Shown here one piece after another: positions 15,158 through 21,813 of a DNA stretch of 47,236 nucleotides. The DNA is taken from assembly GCF_001899645.1 (NCBI RefSeq), contig NZ_MKVV01000080.1:1-47236 (forward strand), in the 5' to 3' direction. The DNA is from Pseudonocardia sp. 73-21. Its GTDB lineage: Bacteria; Actinomycetota; Actinomycetes; Mycobacteriales; Pseudonocardiaceae. The notes under the pieces were generated by a model. The model saw nothing but the letters and a program-made list of their open reading frames with translations. It was not told the DNA's origin and did not search any database. How positions within the stretch are numbered: the first letter of the stretch is position 1; the number at the start of each line of letters is the position of its first letter. The position numbers were made by a program, and so were the translations under genes.

Positions 15158-16162
15158 CAGCACGTCGAGCTTGGTGAGGAAGAAGTCGGTGATGCCGTTG
15201 ACGCGCACCGCGTAGCGGCCGATCACGGCGTCGAACCAGCCGCAGCGACGCGGGCGCCCGGTGGTGACGCCGACCTCGCCGCCGGCCTTGCGCAGGTGCT
15301 CGCCCATCGCGTCGAGGAGCTCGGTGGGGAACGGGCCGGAACCGACACGCGTGGTGTAGGCCTTGAGGATGCCGATCACCCGCGTGATCTTGGTGGGGCC
15401 GATGCCGGAGCCGACGGCCGCGCCGCCCGCCGTCGGGTTCGAGCTGGTGACGAACGGATACGTGCCGTGGTCGACGTCGAGCAGCGTGCCCTGCGAGCCC
15501 TCCAGCAGGATCGTCTCGCCGGCCTCGAGCGCCTTGTTGAGCAGCAGCCGGGTGTCGGCGATGCGATCGGAGAACTTCTGCGCGTGGGCCAGCACGGTGT
15601 CGACGACCTCGTCGACCTCCAGCGCGCGGCGGTTGTAGACCTTGACCAGCACCTGGTTCTTGAACGCCAGCGCGGCCTCCACCTTCTGGTGCAGGATCTT
15701 CTCGTCCAGGACGTCGGCCACCCGGACGCCGACGCGGGCGACCTTGTCCTGGTAGGCGGGCCCGATCCCGCGGCCGGTGGTGCCGATCTTGGACTTGCCC
15801 AGGAACCGCTCGGTGACCTTGTCGATCTCCACGTGGTACGGCATGATCAAGTGCGCGTCGGCGCTGATCATCAGGCCGGACGTGTCCACCCCGCGGTCCT
15901 CGAGGCCCTGCAGCTCGTCGAGCAGCACGCCCGGGTCGATGACCACGCCGTTGCCGATCACGTTCTTCGCGCCCGGGGTGAGGATGCCGGACGGGATCAG
16001 GTGCAGCGCGAAGTTCTGGCCGTCGGGGAGCACCACGGTGTGGCCGGCGTTGTTGCCGCCCTGGTAACGCACGACCCACTGCACCTGGTCGCCCAGGATG
16101 TCGGTGGCCTTGCCCTTGCCCTCGTCGCCCCACTGGGCTCCGATCAGCACGATCGCGGGCAT
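14882..16162 (-). CDS. purA: Adenylosuccinate synthetase
   Basis: This 426-residue enzyme joins IMP and aspartate using GTP, the first committed step from IMP to AMP. The N-terminal GDEGKGK (12-18) is the P-loop-like signature, and QGGNNAGHTV (34-43), EGSQG and TGRPRRCGWFD motifs are all present. The length equals that of other bacterial PurA proteins. The ATG lies directly after a short inverted repeat (AGACTCCAGTCT at 16166-16177). It is divergent from the Rv0358-like gene, as in M. tuberculosis (Rv0357c/Rv0358). Confidence 0.96.
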   Translation of the reverse strand: MPAIVLIGAQWGDEGKGKATDILGDQVQWVVRYQGGNNAGHTVVLPDGQNFALHLIPSGILTPGAKNVIGNGVVIDPGVLLDELQGLEDRGVDTSGLMISADAHLIMPYHVEIDKVTERFLGKSKIGTTGRGIGPAYQDKVARVGVRVADVLDEKILHQKVEAALAFKNQVLVKVYNRRALEVDEVVDTVLAHAQKFSDRIADTRLLLNKALEAGETILLEGSQGTLLDVDHGTYPFVTSSNPTAGGAAVGSGIGPTKITRVIGILKAYTTRVGSGPFPTELLDAMGEHLRKAGGEVGVTTGRPRRCGWFDAVIGRYAVRVNGITDFFLTKLDVLSGLEKVPVCVGYEVDGRRIDDMPMTQTDVHHAVPVYEEMPGWFEDLSPYRSYPELPANARAYVERIEELTGAPVSAIGVGPGREQTITRDV

Positions 16163-16165
16163 GTA

Positions 16166-16177
16166 AGACTCCAGTCT
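16166..16177. promoter_or_regulatory. Short inverted repeat at purA start
   Basis: AGACTCCAGTCT is a perfect palindrome with 5-bp arms 3 nt upstream of the purA ATG. It could be an operator or affect translation of the leader. The basis is symmetry alone. Confidence 0.3.
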
Positions 16178-16234
16178 GAACGACAGTGGGACACGCGCAG
16201 GTACAAACGCAGCGGCGGGAGGGTAACCGATCCG

Positions 16235-16921
16235 GTGGGCTCGATCGACCTGGAACAGGTGCTGCTGACCTGCGGCTCCCACGGTAGTCGGCGCCTCCCG
16301 ACCCCGTCCGGGGTGCCCACGGTCGCGCTGCCCGCCCGGCCGGGCAAGGCCGATCTCGACCCGGTGCTCGCCGCGAACCCCCGGCGGCTGGTGGTGGCGG
16401 GCGACGACGCCGACCTCGCCGCCGTCCTGCAGCGGCTGCTGCGCAGCGACCGTCTCGACGTCGAGCTGGCCCACCTGCCCACCCGCGGCTCGGACGCCGC
16501 GAAGGCCTGGGGCCTGCCGTCCGATGTCGACCTGGCGTTCGACGGGAAGGCCTCGCCGGTCCCGCTGGTGCGCGACGACTCGGGCGGCGTCCTCGTCGGG
16601 CGCGGGGAGGTCCGCGGGATGCGCGGCGAGTGCTACTGCGACGACGTGCTGGTGCTGCGCGGCACCGCACCCCGGCTGGTGGCGGCGCCGGGGCCCGGCG
16701 GGGTGGGCGTCCGCGCCGGCCGGACGGGCCGCCTGCCCGACGGGCGGACGCGCGCCGTCGACCTCCGGGCCAGGAGCGGACGGGGCGAGGCGGTCGGCCG
16801 CACGGCGCAGTTGGGCGGCGAGCCGATGACGGTGGTGACCGACGGAGTGGCGCATCCGAGGGAGGTCCGCCGCTGGACCTGGTACCGCCACACGACCGAC
16901 TGGCTCCTGGTCCGCCCGTAG
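16235..16921 (+). CDS. Conserved protein of unknown function (Rv0358-like)
   Basis: A 228-residue soluble protein, divergent from purA exactly as Rv0358 is in M. tuberculosis. The N-terminal half has an alternating pattern (RRLVVAGDDADLAAVLQRLLRSDRLDVELAHLP) resembling a nucleotide- or lipid-kinase-like fold, and the C-terminal half is beta-rich and basic with a terminal VRRWTWYRHTTDWLLVRP. No catalytic motif is certain. Start GTG 16235 has GGGAGGG about 11 nt upstream. The 3' end runs directly into the 22-bp tandem array at 16941. Confidence 0.75.
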   Translation: MGSIDLEQVLLTCGSHGSRRLPTPSGVPTVALPARPGKADLDPVLAANPRRLVVAGDDADLAAVLQRLLRSDRLDVELAHLPTRGSDAAKAWGLPSDVDLAFDGKASPVPLVRDDSGGVLVGRGEVRGMRGECYCDDVLVLRGTAPRLVAAPGPGGVGVRAGRTGRLPDGRTRAVDLRARSGRGEAVGRTAQLGGEPMTVVTDGVAHPREVRRWTWYRHTTDWLLVRP

Positions 16922-16940
16922 AACGCCCGCCCCGCCCCAC

Positions 16941-17100
16941 GAGTCGACGGTTCCGCGTGCGCGAGTCGACGGTTCCGCGTGCGCGAGTCGACGGTTCCGC
17001 GTGCGCGAGTCGACGGTTCCGCGTGCGCGAGTCGGCGGTTCCGCGTGCGCGGCCGCACCCCCGAAAGTGCCGACTCGGCCACCCGAAACCGCCGACTCGC
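16941..17100. repeat. 22-bp GAGTCG tandem array with inverted copies (family B)
   Basis: GAGTCG recurs at 16941, 16963, 16985, 17007 and 17029, exactly 22 bp apart; the unit is GAGTCGACGGTTCCGCGTGC plus GC. Two inverted copies follow, with CGACTC at 17071 and 17093, also 22 bp apart. The last direct unit and the last inverted unit share 14-15 bp arms (GCGAGTCGGCGGTT), so the end of the array can fold into a hairpin. Related arrays lie at 30007 and 37515. Confidence 0.9.
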
Positions 17101-17116
17101 GGCGTTTGGCGGCTGG

Positions 17117-17380
17117 ATGGTGGTGCGCCTGGACCTGGAGGGGTTCTTCGGCCACGTCACGGGGCTGGTCGTCAACCACCGTGCGGCCGCACCGCGCACC
17201 GGGTTCGACGCCCTGCGCGCGCTGCTGCACAACTGCGCCCGCACCGGCCCCGACGTGCAGAACCGCAGCGCCCATCCGGCGTTCCGCGACCGCGTGCCCG
17301 GCCGGATCGCCGGGGTCGCCACCGGCCGCCCGGCCCGGGAGGCGCCGCTCCGGGCCCTCTTCGGCGCGATCCGCTGGTGA
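17117..17380 (+). pseudogene. Internally deleted reverse transcriptase remnant
   Basis: The 87-residue frame reads MVVRLDLEGFFGHVTGLVVN, then FDALRALLHNCARTGP, then QNRSAHPAFRD and finally LRALFGAIRW. Its first part resembles reverse-transcriptase block 1 (hRLDLExFF), and the rest, from VTGLVVN through the LHNC...RTGP and QNR...HPAFRD segments to the terminal LFxxIxW, resembles the C-terminal end of actinobacterial RNA-directed DNA polymerases. The central palm, including the YxDD motif, is absent, so about 200 residues seem to be deleted with the ends fused in frame at VTG. It cannot be active. It follows the 22-bp array directly and abuts the stop of plsC. The RT identification is from memory of the family. 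Confidence 0.6.
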
Positions 17381-18043
17381 TCAGGCGGCGGGGCGCTGGT
17401 GGTACTTGTCGACGTACTCCTGCTCCGACAACGACGCGATGGCGTACATGATCTCGTCGGTGACGGCCCGCCGGATCACGTTGGAGCCGCCCAGCCCGTC
17501 GTAGCGGGAGAAGTCCAGCGGCTCGCCGTAGCGGACGGTGACCCGGCGCAGCCGCGGGAACCGCGCCCCCACCGGCTGCACCCGCTCGGTGCCGACCAGC
17601 GCCACCGGCACGACGACGGCCCCGGTGTCGAGCGCCAGCGTGGCGACGCCGGTGTGGCCGCGGTGCAGCCGGCCGTCGAGCGAGCGGGTGCCCTCGGGAT
17701 AGATCGCGAACGCGCCGTCGGCCTCCAGCACGGTGCGCGCGGCGTGCAGCGCGGCCAGCCCGGCCTTGGCGTTGGTGCGGTCGACCGGCACGTACCCGAG
17801 CGCGGAGAGGAACGCCGCCAGCGCTCTCCCCTTGAGGCTCTGGCCCACGAAGTACTCGGCCTTGCCGAGGAACGACACCGGACGCCCGGCCGTCAGCGCG
17901 ATCACGGCGGTGTCGACGGCCGCGCGGTGGTTCGACGCGATGATCACCGGCCCGTGCCGCGGAACGTTGTCGGCACCGTGCACGTCAGGGCGGTAGAGCA
18001 ATCGGGCGAGCGGGGCCAGCAACCAGCGCACGAGCAGATGCAC
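17381..18043 (-). CDS. 1-acyl-sn-glycerol-3-phosphate acyltransferase (PlsC family)
   Basis: This 220-residue membrane-associated acyltransferase transfers a fatty acyl chain to a lysophospholipid, probably lysophosphatidate, in phospholipid synthesis. The H-x4-D catalytic motif is N-H-R-A-A-V-D with H39 and D44, and the substrate-binding E-G-T-R-S lies at 117-121. The N-terminus has a hydrophobic segment (LLVRWLLAPLARLLY). Family members vary in acceptor, so the precise substrate is open. Its stop is adjacent to the end of the reverse-transcriptase remnant on the other strand. Confidence 0.88.
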   Translation of the reverse strand: MHLLVRWLLAPLARLLYRPDVHGADNVPRHGPVIIASNHRAAVDTAVIALTAGRPVSFLGKAEYFVGQSLKGRALAAFLSALGYVPVDRTNAKAGLAALHAARTVLEADGAFAIYPEGTRSLDGRLHRGHTGVATLALDTGAVVVPVALVGTERVQPVGARFPRLRRVTVRYGEPLDFSRYDGLGGSNVIRRAVTDEIMYAIASLSEQEYVDKYHQRPAA

Positions 18044-18084
18044 GGGCCGACAACGGCGCGCACGCTTGTCCTGTTCCCGCCCGG

Positions 18085-18313
18085 ATGTGCATCCACCCGG
18101 ATGGCGGCGTCAGACTCACCGGCGGGATCGTCGGCCGCCGCGGTGGCGAGCACTCCTTCGACCTCACGCGCGAAGGCGACGGAGCCCGGCACGCGCTGGG
18201 TAGGGCAGCGGGGCGGCCGGGACGCGGTGCGCTTCGCCCGCGCGCTGGCGACCACCGCCGGCGCAGCCGTGTACGACCACAACGACGGGATCCGGGCCGC
18301 GGCAGAGCGGTGA
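18085..18313 (+). pseudogene. Possible frameshifted gene remnant in gene-poor stretch
   Basis: The 490 bp between plsC and the ABC-F gene hold no intact gene. Two overlapping frames look coding in codon use: 18085 to about 18210 (IHPDGGVRLTGGIV ... HSFDLTREGDGARHALG) and about 18205-18313 (GGRDAVRFARALATTAGAA ... YDHNDGIRAAAER, then stop). A one-base change near 18205 would join them into one protein. I do not recognise the family, and the N-terminus is also missing, so this is a tentative call. Confidence 0.35.
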
Positions 18314-18426
18314 GCCGCGGTTCCCGGCGAACCTGCTCGCGGGCACGCAGCACGATCTCACCCCCGCCGTGACGCTGCCCCGTGGATCCCGCCGTTGGGG
18401 GCGCCGTTCATCGAGTTGCGCGCTCC

Positions 18427-18558
18427 ATGACGGCAGGGCATTCTGCTGATCATCATGTGGATCTGAGCACGCCACGCCCCCACGCCGAGGCCACGCCCCG
18501 TGGGAGCGAACTGCGCTCTCCCGGTGGTGTGCATGCCTGCAGCCCTTCTCGCCCATGA
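18427..18558 (+). CDS. Possible 43-codon leader ORF of ABC-F gene
   Basis: An ATG-started frame of 43 codons (MTAGHSADHHVDL...) ends 26 nt inside the ABC-F coding region. ABC-F resistance genes are often controlled by ribosome stalling on such an upstream ORF. There is no strong ribosome binding site, and no attenuator hairpin pair was worked out, so this is only a candidate. Confidence 0.25.
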   Translation: MTAGHSADHHVDLSTPRPHAEATPRGSELRSPGGVHACSPSRP

Positions 18559-20068
18559 CCTCGTCAGGTCCTACCGCGACCGCACCGTCCTCGACGGCGT
18601 CTCGCTCACCGCGACGCCCGGCCGCCGCATCGGCCTGATCGGGGAGAACGGCGCCGGCAAGTCGACGCTGCTGCGGCTGCTCGCGGGCGTCGAGGAACCC
18701 GATGCGGGGCAGGTCGAACGGCCGGCCGATCTCGGCTACGGCCACCAGGAGCTGGCGTTCCCGGCCGATGCCACGGTGGCCGACGTCCTCGACGACGCGC
18801 TGCGCGAGGCCCGCGCCGCCGTCGACGCGGTGGAGTCCGGTGACACGTCCGCCGTCGACCGGTACCTCGACCTCGAGGCCTGGGACGCCGACCGCCGCGC
18901 CGAGCTGGTGCTGGCCGGGCTGGGCCTGGATCTGGACCACGCGCGCCCGCTGAGCACGCTGTCCGGCGGCCAGCGCGGCCGGCTCGGGCTCGCGGCGCTG
19001 CTGATGCGCCGCCCGTCGGCGCTGCTGCTGGACGAGCCGACCAACCACCTCGACGACGACGCGGCCGCGTTCCTGGAGGAGCAGCTGCGGAAGCTGCCCG
19101 GGGTGGTGGTCGTGGCCAGCCACGACCGGGCCTTCCTCGACGCGGTGTGCACCGACCTCGTCGACCTCGATCCCGCGGTCGACGGCCCGACGCGCTACGG
19201 CGGCGGGTACACCGACTACCTCGCCACCCGGCGGGCCGAACGCGCCCGCTGGGAGCAGCGCTACGCCGACGAGCAGGACGAGCTCCGCGTGTTGCGGCAC
19301 TCGGTGGCGGTCACGGCGCGGACGGTCTCCCACAACAAGCCCCGCGGGAACGAGCCGAAGCTGTTCTACGGCTTCAAGGGCGGGCGCGTGGAGAGCCAGG
19401 TGTCCCGGCGGGTCCGCAACGCCCGGCAGCGCCTCGACGAGCTGGAGCGCGACCAGGTCCGCAAGCCGCCGACGCCGCTGACGTTCACCGCGACCCTCGG
19501 CGACGCCGCTCCGGGCCCCGCCGCCGCGCTGCGCGACGTCCGGGTACCGGGCCGTCTCGCCCTCGACCGCCTCGACATCGGCGCCCACGACCGCCTGCTG
19601 GTCACGGGCGCGAACGGCGCCGGCAAGTCGACGCTGCTCGCGGTGCTGGCCGGACGGCTGGCGGCCGGGGGCACCGTCCACCTGCGACGCGGGCTGCGCG
19701 TCGGGCTGTTGGCCCAGGACATCGCGATCGAACGGCCCGAGCGCACCGCCCGGCAGGTCTACGCCGACCGCGTCGGGCCGGCGACGGTGCCGCTCGTCGA
19801 CCTGGGCCTGATCGCGCCGCGCGACGTCGACCGGCCCGTCACCGAGCTGTCGGTGGGGCAGCGCAGGCGGCTGGAGCTGGCGATGCTGGTGGCCGCCGCG
19901 CCCCAGCTCCTGCTGCTCGACGAGCCGACCAACCACCTGTCGCCGGCGCTGGTCGAGGAGCTGGAGGCGGCGCTGACGTCCAGCCCCGGCGCGGTGGTGG
20001 TGGCCAGCCACGACCGGTGGTTGCGTCGCCGCTGGGACGGCCGGGAGCTGCGGCTCCGCCGCCCGTGA
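18533..20068 (+). CDS. ABC-F family ATP-binding protein, ribosome-associated
   Basis: This 511-residue protein has two ABC domains and no membrane segment. Domain 1 has Walker A GENGAGKST (37-45), signature LSGGQ (143-147) and Walker B LLLDEPTNHLD (164-174); domain 2 has GANGAGKST (359-367), LSVGQ (439-443) and LLLDEPTNHLS (460-470). The linker (about 225-315) is charged and helical, as in factors that enter the ribosomal E site to displace antibiotics or aid translation. Start is ATG 18533 by alignment; GTG 18500 is possible. The stop codon lies in a family A palindrome. Antibiotic protection is plausible but unproven. Confidence 0.85.
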   Translation: MPAALLAHDLVRSYRDRTVLDGVSLTATPGRRIGLIGENGAGKSTLLRLLAGVEEPDAGQVERPADLGYGHQELAFPADATVADVLDDALREARAAVDAVESGDTSAVDRYLDLEAWDADRRAELVLAGLGLDLDHARPLSTLSGGQRGRLGLAALLMRRPSALLLDEPTNHLDDDAAAFLEEQLRKLPGVVVVASHDRAFLDAVCTDLVDLDPAVDGPTRYGGGYTDYLATRRAERARWEQRYADEQDELRVLRHSVAVTARTVSHNKPRGNEPKLFYGFKGGRVESQVSRRVRNARQRLDELERDQVRKPPTPLTFTATLGDAAPGPAAALRDVRVPGRLALDRLDIGAHDRLLVTGANGAGKSTLLAVLAGRLAAGGTVHLRRGLRVGLLAQDIAIERPERTARQVYADRVGPATVPLVDLGLIAPRDVDRPVTELSVGQRRRLELAMLVAAAPQLLLLDEPTNHLSPALVEELEAALTSSPGAVVVASHDRWLRRRWDGRELRLRRP

Positions 20069-20104
20069 GCGGAAATCAGTGCTCCAGCACTGATTTCCGC
20101 TCAC
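20065..20104. terminator. 40-nt perfect palindrome, family A, between convergent genes
   Basis: GTGAGCGGAAATCAGTGCT and its exact reverse complement flank CC, giving a 19-bp stem. It begins inside the ABC-F stop codon and ends 7 bp before the SDR stop on the other strand, so it could terminate both. It differs from the copy at 24551 at three base pairs, each compensated. Confidence 0.85.
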
Positions 20105-20110
20105 AGGGGG

Positions 20111-21070
20111 TCAGGCGAACGCGTTCACGCCCGTCAGCTCGGCCGAGAGCGTCCAGAGGCGGGCGGCCTGCTCCGGGTCGACCGCGTAGGGACGCACGCC
20201 TCTCGCGCCGGCCTCGGCCGCGGGCTCGGCCACGTCGCAGTCCTCCAGGTAGAGCCCGCCCATGCCGTCGAGCTGCGGCGAGGTGACCGCCCAGGTCTGG
20301 GTCGCGGCACCGGCCTCCGGGGTCTTGAAGCCGGCCGGGTTCACCGGGTTGCCGGACTCGTCGATCCAGCCCATCGCCACCTGCTCCTCCTTCGGGAGGT
20401 GCCGCTGGAGAGGCGTCAGGATGCCGCCCGGGTGGAGCGAGAACGCGCGCACACCGGAGTCCCGGCCGAGCGCGTCGAGCTGGACGGCGAACAGGGCGTT
20501 GGCCGTCTTCGCCTGCCCATAGGCCTGCCACTTCTCGTAACCGGTCGCGAACTGCACGTCGTCCCAGCGGATGGCGGAGCGGTGGTGGCCCCGCGACGAC
20601 ACGGACGCCACGCGGCCCCGCCCACGGGCGATCGCCGGCCACAGCCGGTTGACCAGCGCGAAGTGGCCGAGGTGGTTGGTGGCGAACTGCGCCTCCCACC
20701 CGGGCCCGACACGGGTCTCCGGGCAGGCCATGACGGCGGCGCTGTCGATCGTGATGTGGATGTCGCGGCCGGAGGCGAGGAACCGCTGCGCGAACGCGGC
20801 GACGCTGTCGAGGTCGGCGAGGTCCAGCTCGTCGGTCTCGACGCCGTCGATCCCGTCGAGCGCCTCCTTGGCGACGTCCGGGCGCCGGGCCGGGACGACG
20901 ACGTGCGCGCCCGCCGCGGCCAGCGCCTTCGTGGTTTCCAGACCGAGGCCGGAGTAACCGCCGGTGACGACGGCCAGCCTGCCGGTCAGGTCGACGCCGG
21001 CCAGCACCTCGGCCGCCGTGGTGGTGGCGCCGAAGCCGCTGCCGATCCTGTGCTGTGCTGCTGTGGTCAC
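20111..21070 (-). CDS. Short-chain dehydrogenase/reductase
   Basis: This 319-residue NAD(P)-dependent oxidoreductase has the SDR glycine motif TGGYSGLG near residues 36-43, a catalytic YGQAK (Y-x-x-x-K) and a preceding VSSRG serine. Length and the ATNHLGHF segment suggest the retinol-dehydrogenase/protochlorophyllide-reductase-like branch of SDRs. The start is GTG 21068-21070, 7 nt after a TAGCGT -10. Its promoter has a 19-bp spacer with a palindrome, the hallmark of MerR-type control, although the adjacent gene encodes a TetR protein. The substrate is unknown. Confidence 0.85.
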   Translation of the reverse strand: MTTAAQHRIGSGFGATTTAAEVLAGVDLTGRLAVVTGGYSGLGLETTKALAAAGAHVVVPARRPDVAKEALDGIDGVETDELDLADLDSVAAFAQRFLASGRDIHITIDSAAVMACPETRVGPGWEAQFATNHLGHFALVNRLWPAIARGRGRVASVSSRGHHRSAIRWDDVQFATGYEKWQAYGQAKTANALFAVQLDALGRDSGVRAFSLHPGGILTPLQRHLPKEEQVAMGWIDESGNPVNPAGFKTPEAGAATQTWAVTSPQLDGMGGLYLEDCDVAEPAAEAGARGVRPYAVDPEQAARLWTLSAELTGVNAFA

Positions 21071-21077
21071 GGATTCG

Positions 21078-21108
21078 ACGCTAGGCCTTCGAGCGCACTC
21101 GAAGTCAA
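21078..21108 (-). promoter_or_regulatory. MerR-type promoter with 19-bp spacer, for SDR gene
   Basis: On the minus strand, TTGACT (21103-21108) and TAGCGT (21078-21083) are 19 bp apart. A perfect palindrome CTTCGAG-N4-CTCGAAG (21087-21104) fills the spacer. This matches promoters that MerR-family activators untwist. TAGCGT lies 7 nt before the GTG, so the message is leaderless. Confidence 0.7.
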
Positions 21109-21731
21109 GCGTGCCACCGCCAGGCCAGCTCGCCCGGCGCGGGCGCGGGGCCCGGCAGCTCCGCGCCGGACGTCGGGTCGAGCAGGCCGTCCAGCACGAG
21201 CGCGAGCACCCGCCGTCGCAGCTCACGGGTGCGCCCGGCGTCCGGGACGCGGACGGCGGCACACGCCTCCAGCAGCAGCACGATGTCCTGCGCCACCGCG
21301 CCGGGTCGCAGCCCCGGCCGGGCCCGCCCGACCACCTCGGTCAGCAGCGCGTCGGCCCGACGGGCGTCGTCGTCCATCTCCACGGTCGGGGTGAACGTGC
21401 CCGCGAGGTGGACGGTGAGCGAGTGGACGTCGGCGTCGACGACCCGCTCCAGGAACCCCACGAGGGCGGCGGTCCCGTCCGGCTCGGCCAGCGCGCGTTC
21501 CGCCTCGGCGACGAAGTGCAGCAGCCCGTCGCGGCAGAGGCGGCGCAGCAGGTCGTCCTTGCCCGGGTACCGGCGGTAGAGCGCGCTGATCCCGACGCCG
21601 GCGCGCTGGGCCACGGCCGCGATCGGGGCCCGCGCATCCTCCAGGAACACCTCCCGCGCCGCGGAGAGGATCACCTCGTCGTTGGCCGCGGCCTGGCGGC
21701 GCCGGCCGGAGAGCGCGCTGGTGTCCACCAC
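21105..21731 (-). CDS. TetR-family transcriptional repressor
   Basis: This 208-residue protein has an N-terminal TetR helix-turn-helix (about 15-62, VILSAAREVFLEDARAPIAAVAQRAGVGISALYRRYPGKDDLL) and a helical ligand-binding C-terminal domain. It is divergent from the epoxide hydrolase gene, and the shared region carries two copies of GGAAC-N5-GTTCC, one next to its own -10, so it likely represses both itself and the hydrolase until an unknown ligand is bound. The start is GTG 21729-21731 after a leaderless TAGATT, or the GTG one codon on. Its stop overlaps the -35 of the SDR promoter. Confidence 0.88.
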   Translation of the reverse strand: MVDTSALSGRRRQAAANDEVILSAAREVFLEDARAPIAAVAQRAGVGISALYRRYPGKDDLLRRLCRDGLLHFVAEAERALAEPDGTAALVGFLERVVDADVHSLTVHLAGTFTPTVEMDDDARRADALLTEVVGRARPGLRPGAVAQDIVLLLEACAAVRVPDAGRTRELRRRVLALVLDGLLDPTSGAELPGPAPAPGELAWRWHA

Positions 21732-21737
21732 GGCGTG

Positions 21738-21743
21738 AATCTA
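21738..21743 (-). promoter_or_regulatory. -10 element of leaderless tetR promoter
   Basis: TAGATT on the minus strand is 6 nt before the GTG start of tetR. The first operator (21749-21763) lies just upstream, inside the -10/-35 spacer, which suits autorepression. Confidence 0.5.
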
Positions 21744-21748
21744 GCACT

Positions 21749-21763
21749 GGAACGGATCGTTCC
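21749..21763. promoter_or_regulatory. TetR operator 1, GGAAC-GGATC-GTTCC
   Basis: A 15-bp inverted repeat with perfect 5-bp arms. It shares the pattern GGAACNNATCGTTCC with operator 2. Its centre is 33 bp from that of operator 2, about three helical turns. Confidence 0.7.
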
Positions 21764-21770
21764 GCTCTGC

Positions 21771-21776
21771 TAACTT
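21771..21776 (+). promoter_or_regulatory. -10 element of the epoxide hydrolase gene
   Basis: TAACTT lies between the two operators, so transcription would begin near 21783, inside operator 2. A -35-like TGGAAC at 21748-21753 lies 17 bp upstream, within operator 1. Confidence 0.4.
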
Positions 21777-21781
21777 GGAAC

Positions 21782-21796
21782 GGAACACATCGTTCC
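21782..21796. promoter_or_regulatory. TetR operator 2, GGAAC-ACATC-GTTCC
   Basis: The second copy of the 15-bp inverted repeat. It covers the likely transcription start of the epoxide hydrolase gene and lies about 17 bp before its ATG. Confidence 0.7.
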
Positions 21797-21813
21797 GTTC
21801 AACGGAGGCTCTC

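Noticed and set aside
16941..17100. Tandem 22-bp repeats as a possible CRISPR array
   Set aside because: Units are directly adjacent with no unique spacers, there are inverted copies, and no cas genes are nearby.
16163..17275. N-terminal extension of purA
   Set aside because: The frame stays open only as the complement of the Rv0358-like gene and the repeat array; PurA begins at MPAIVLIGAQWGDEG.
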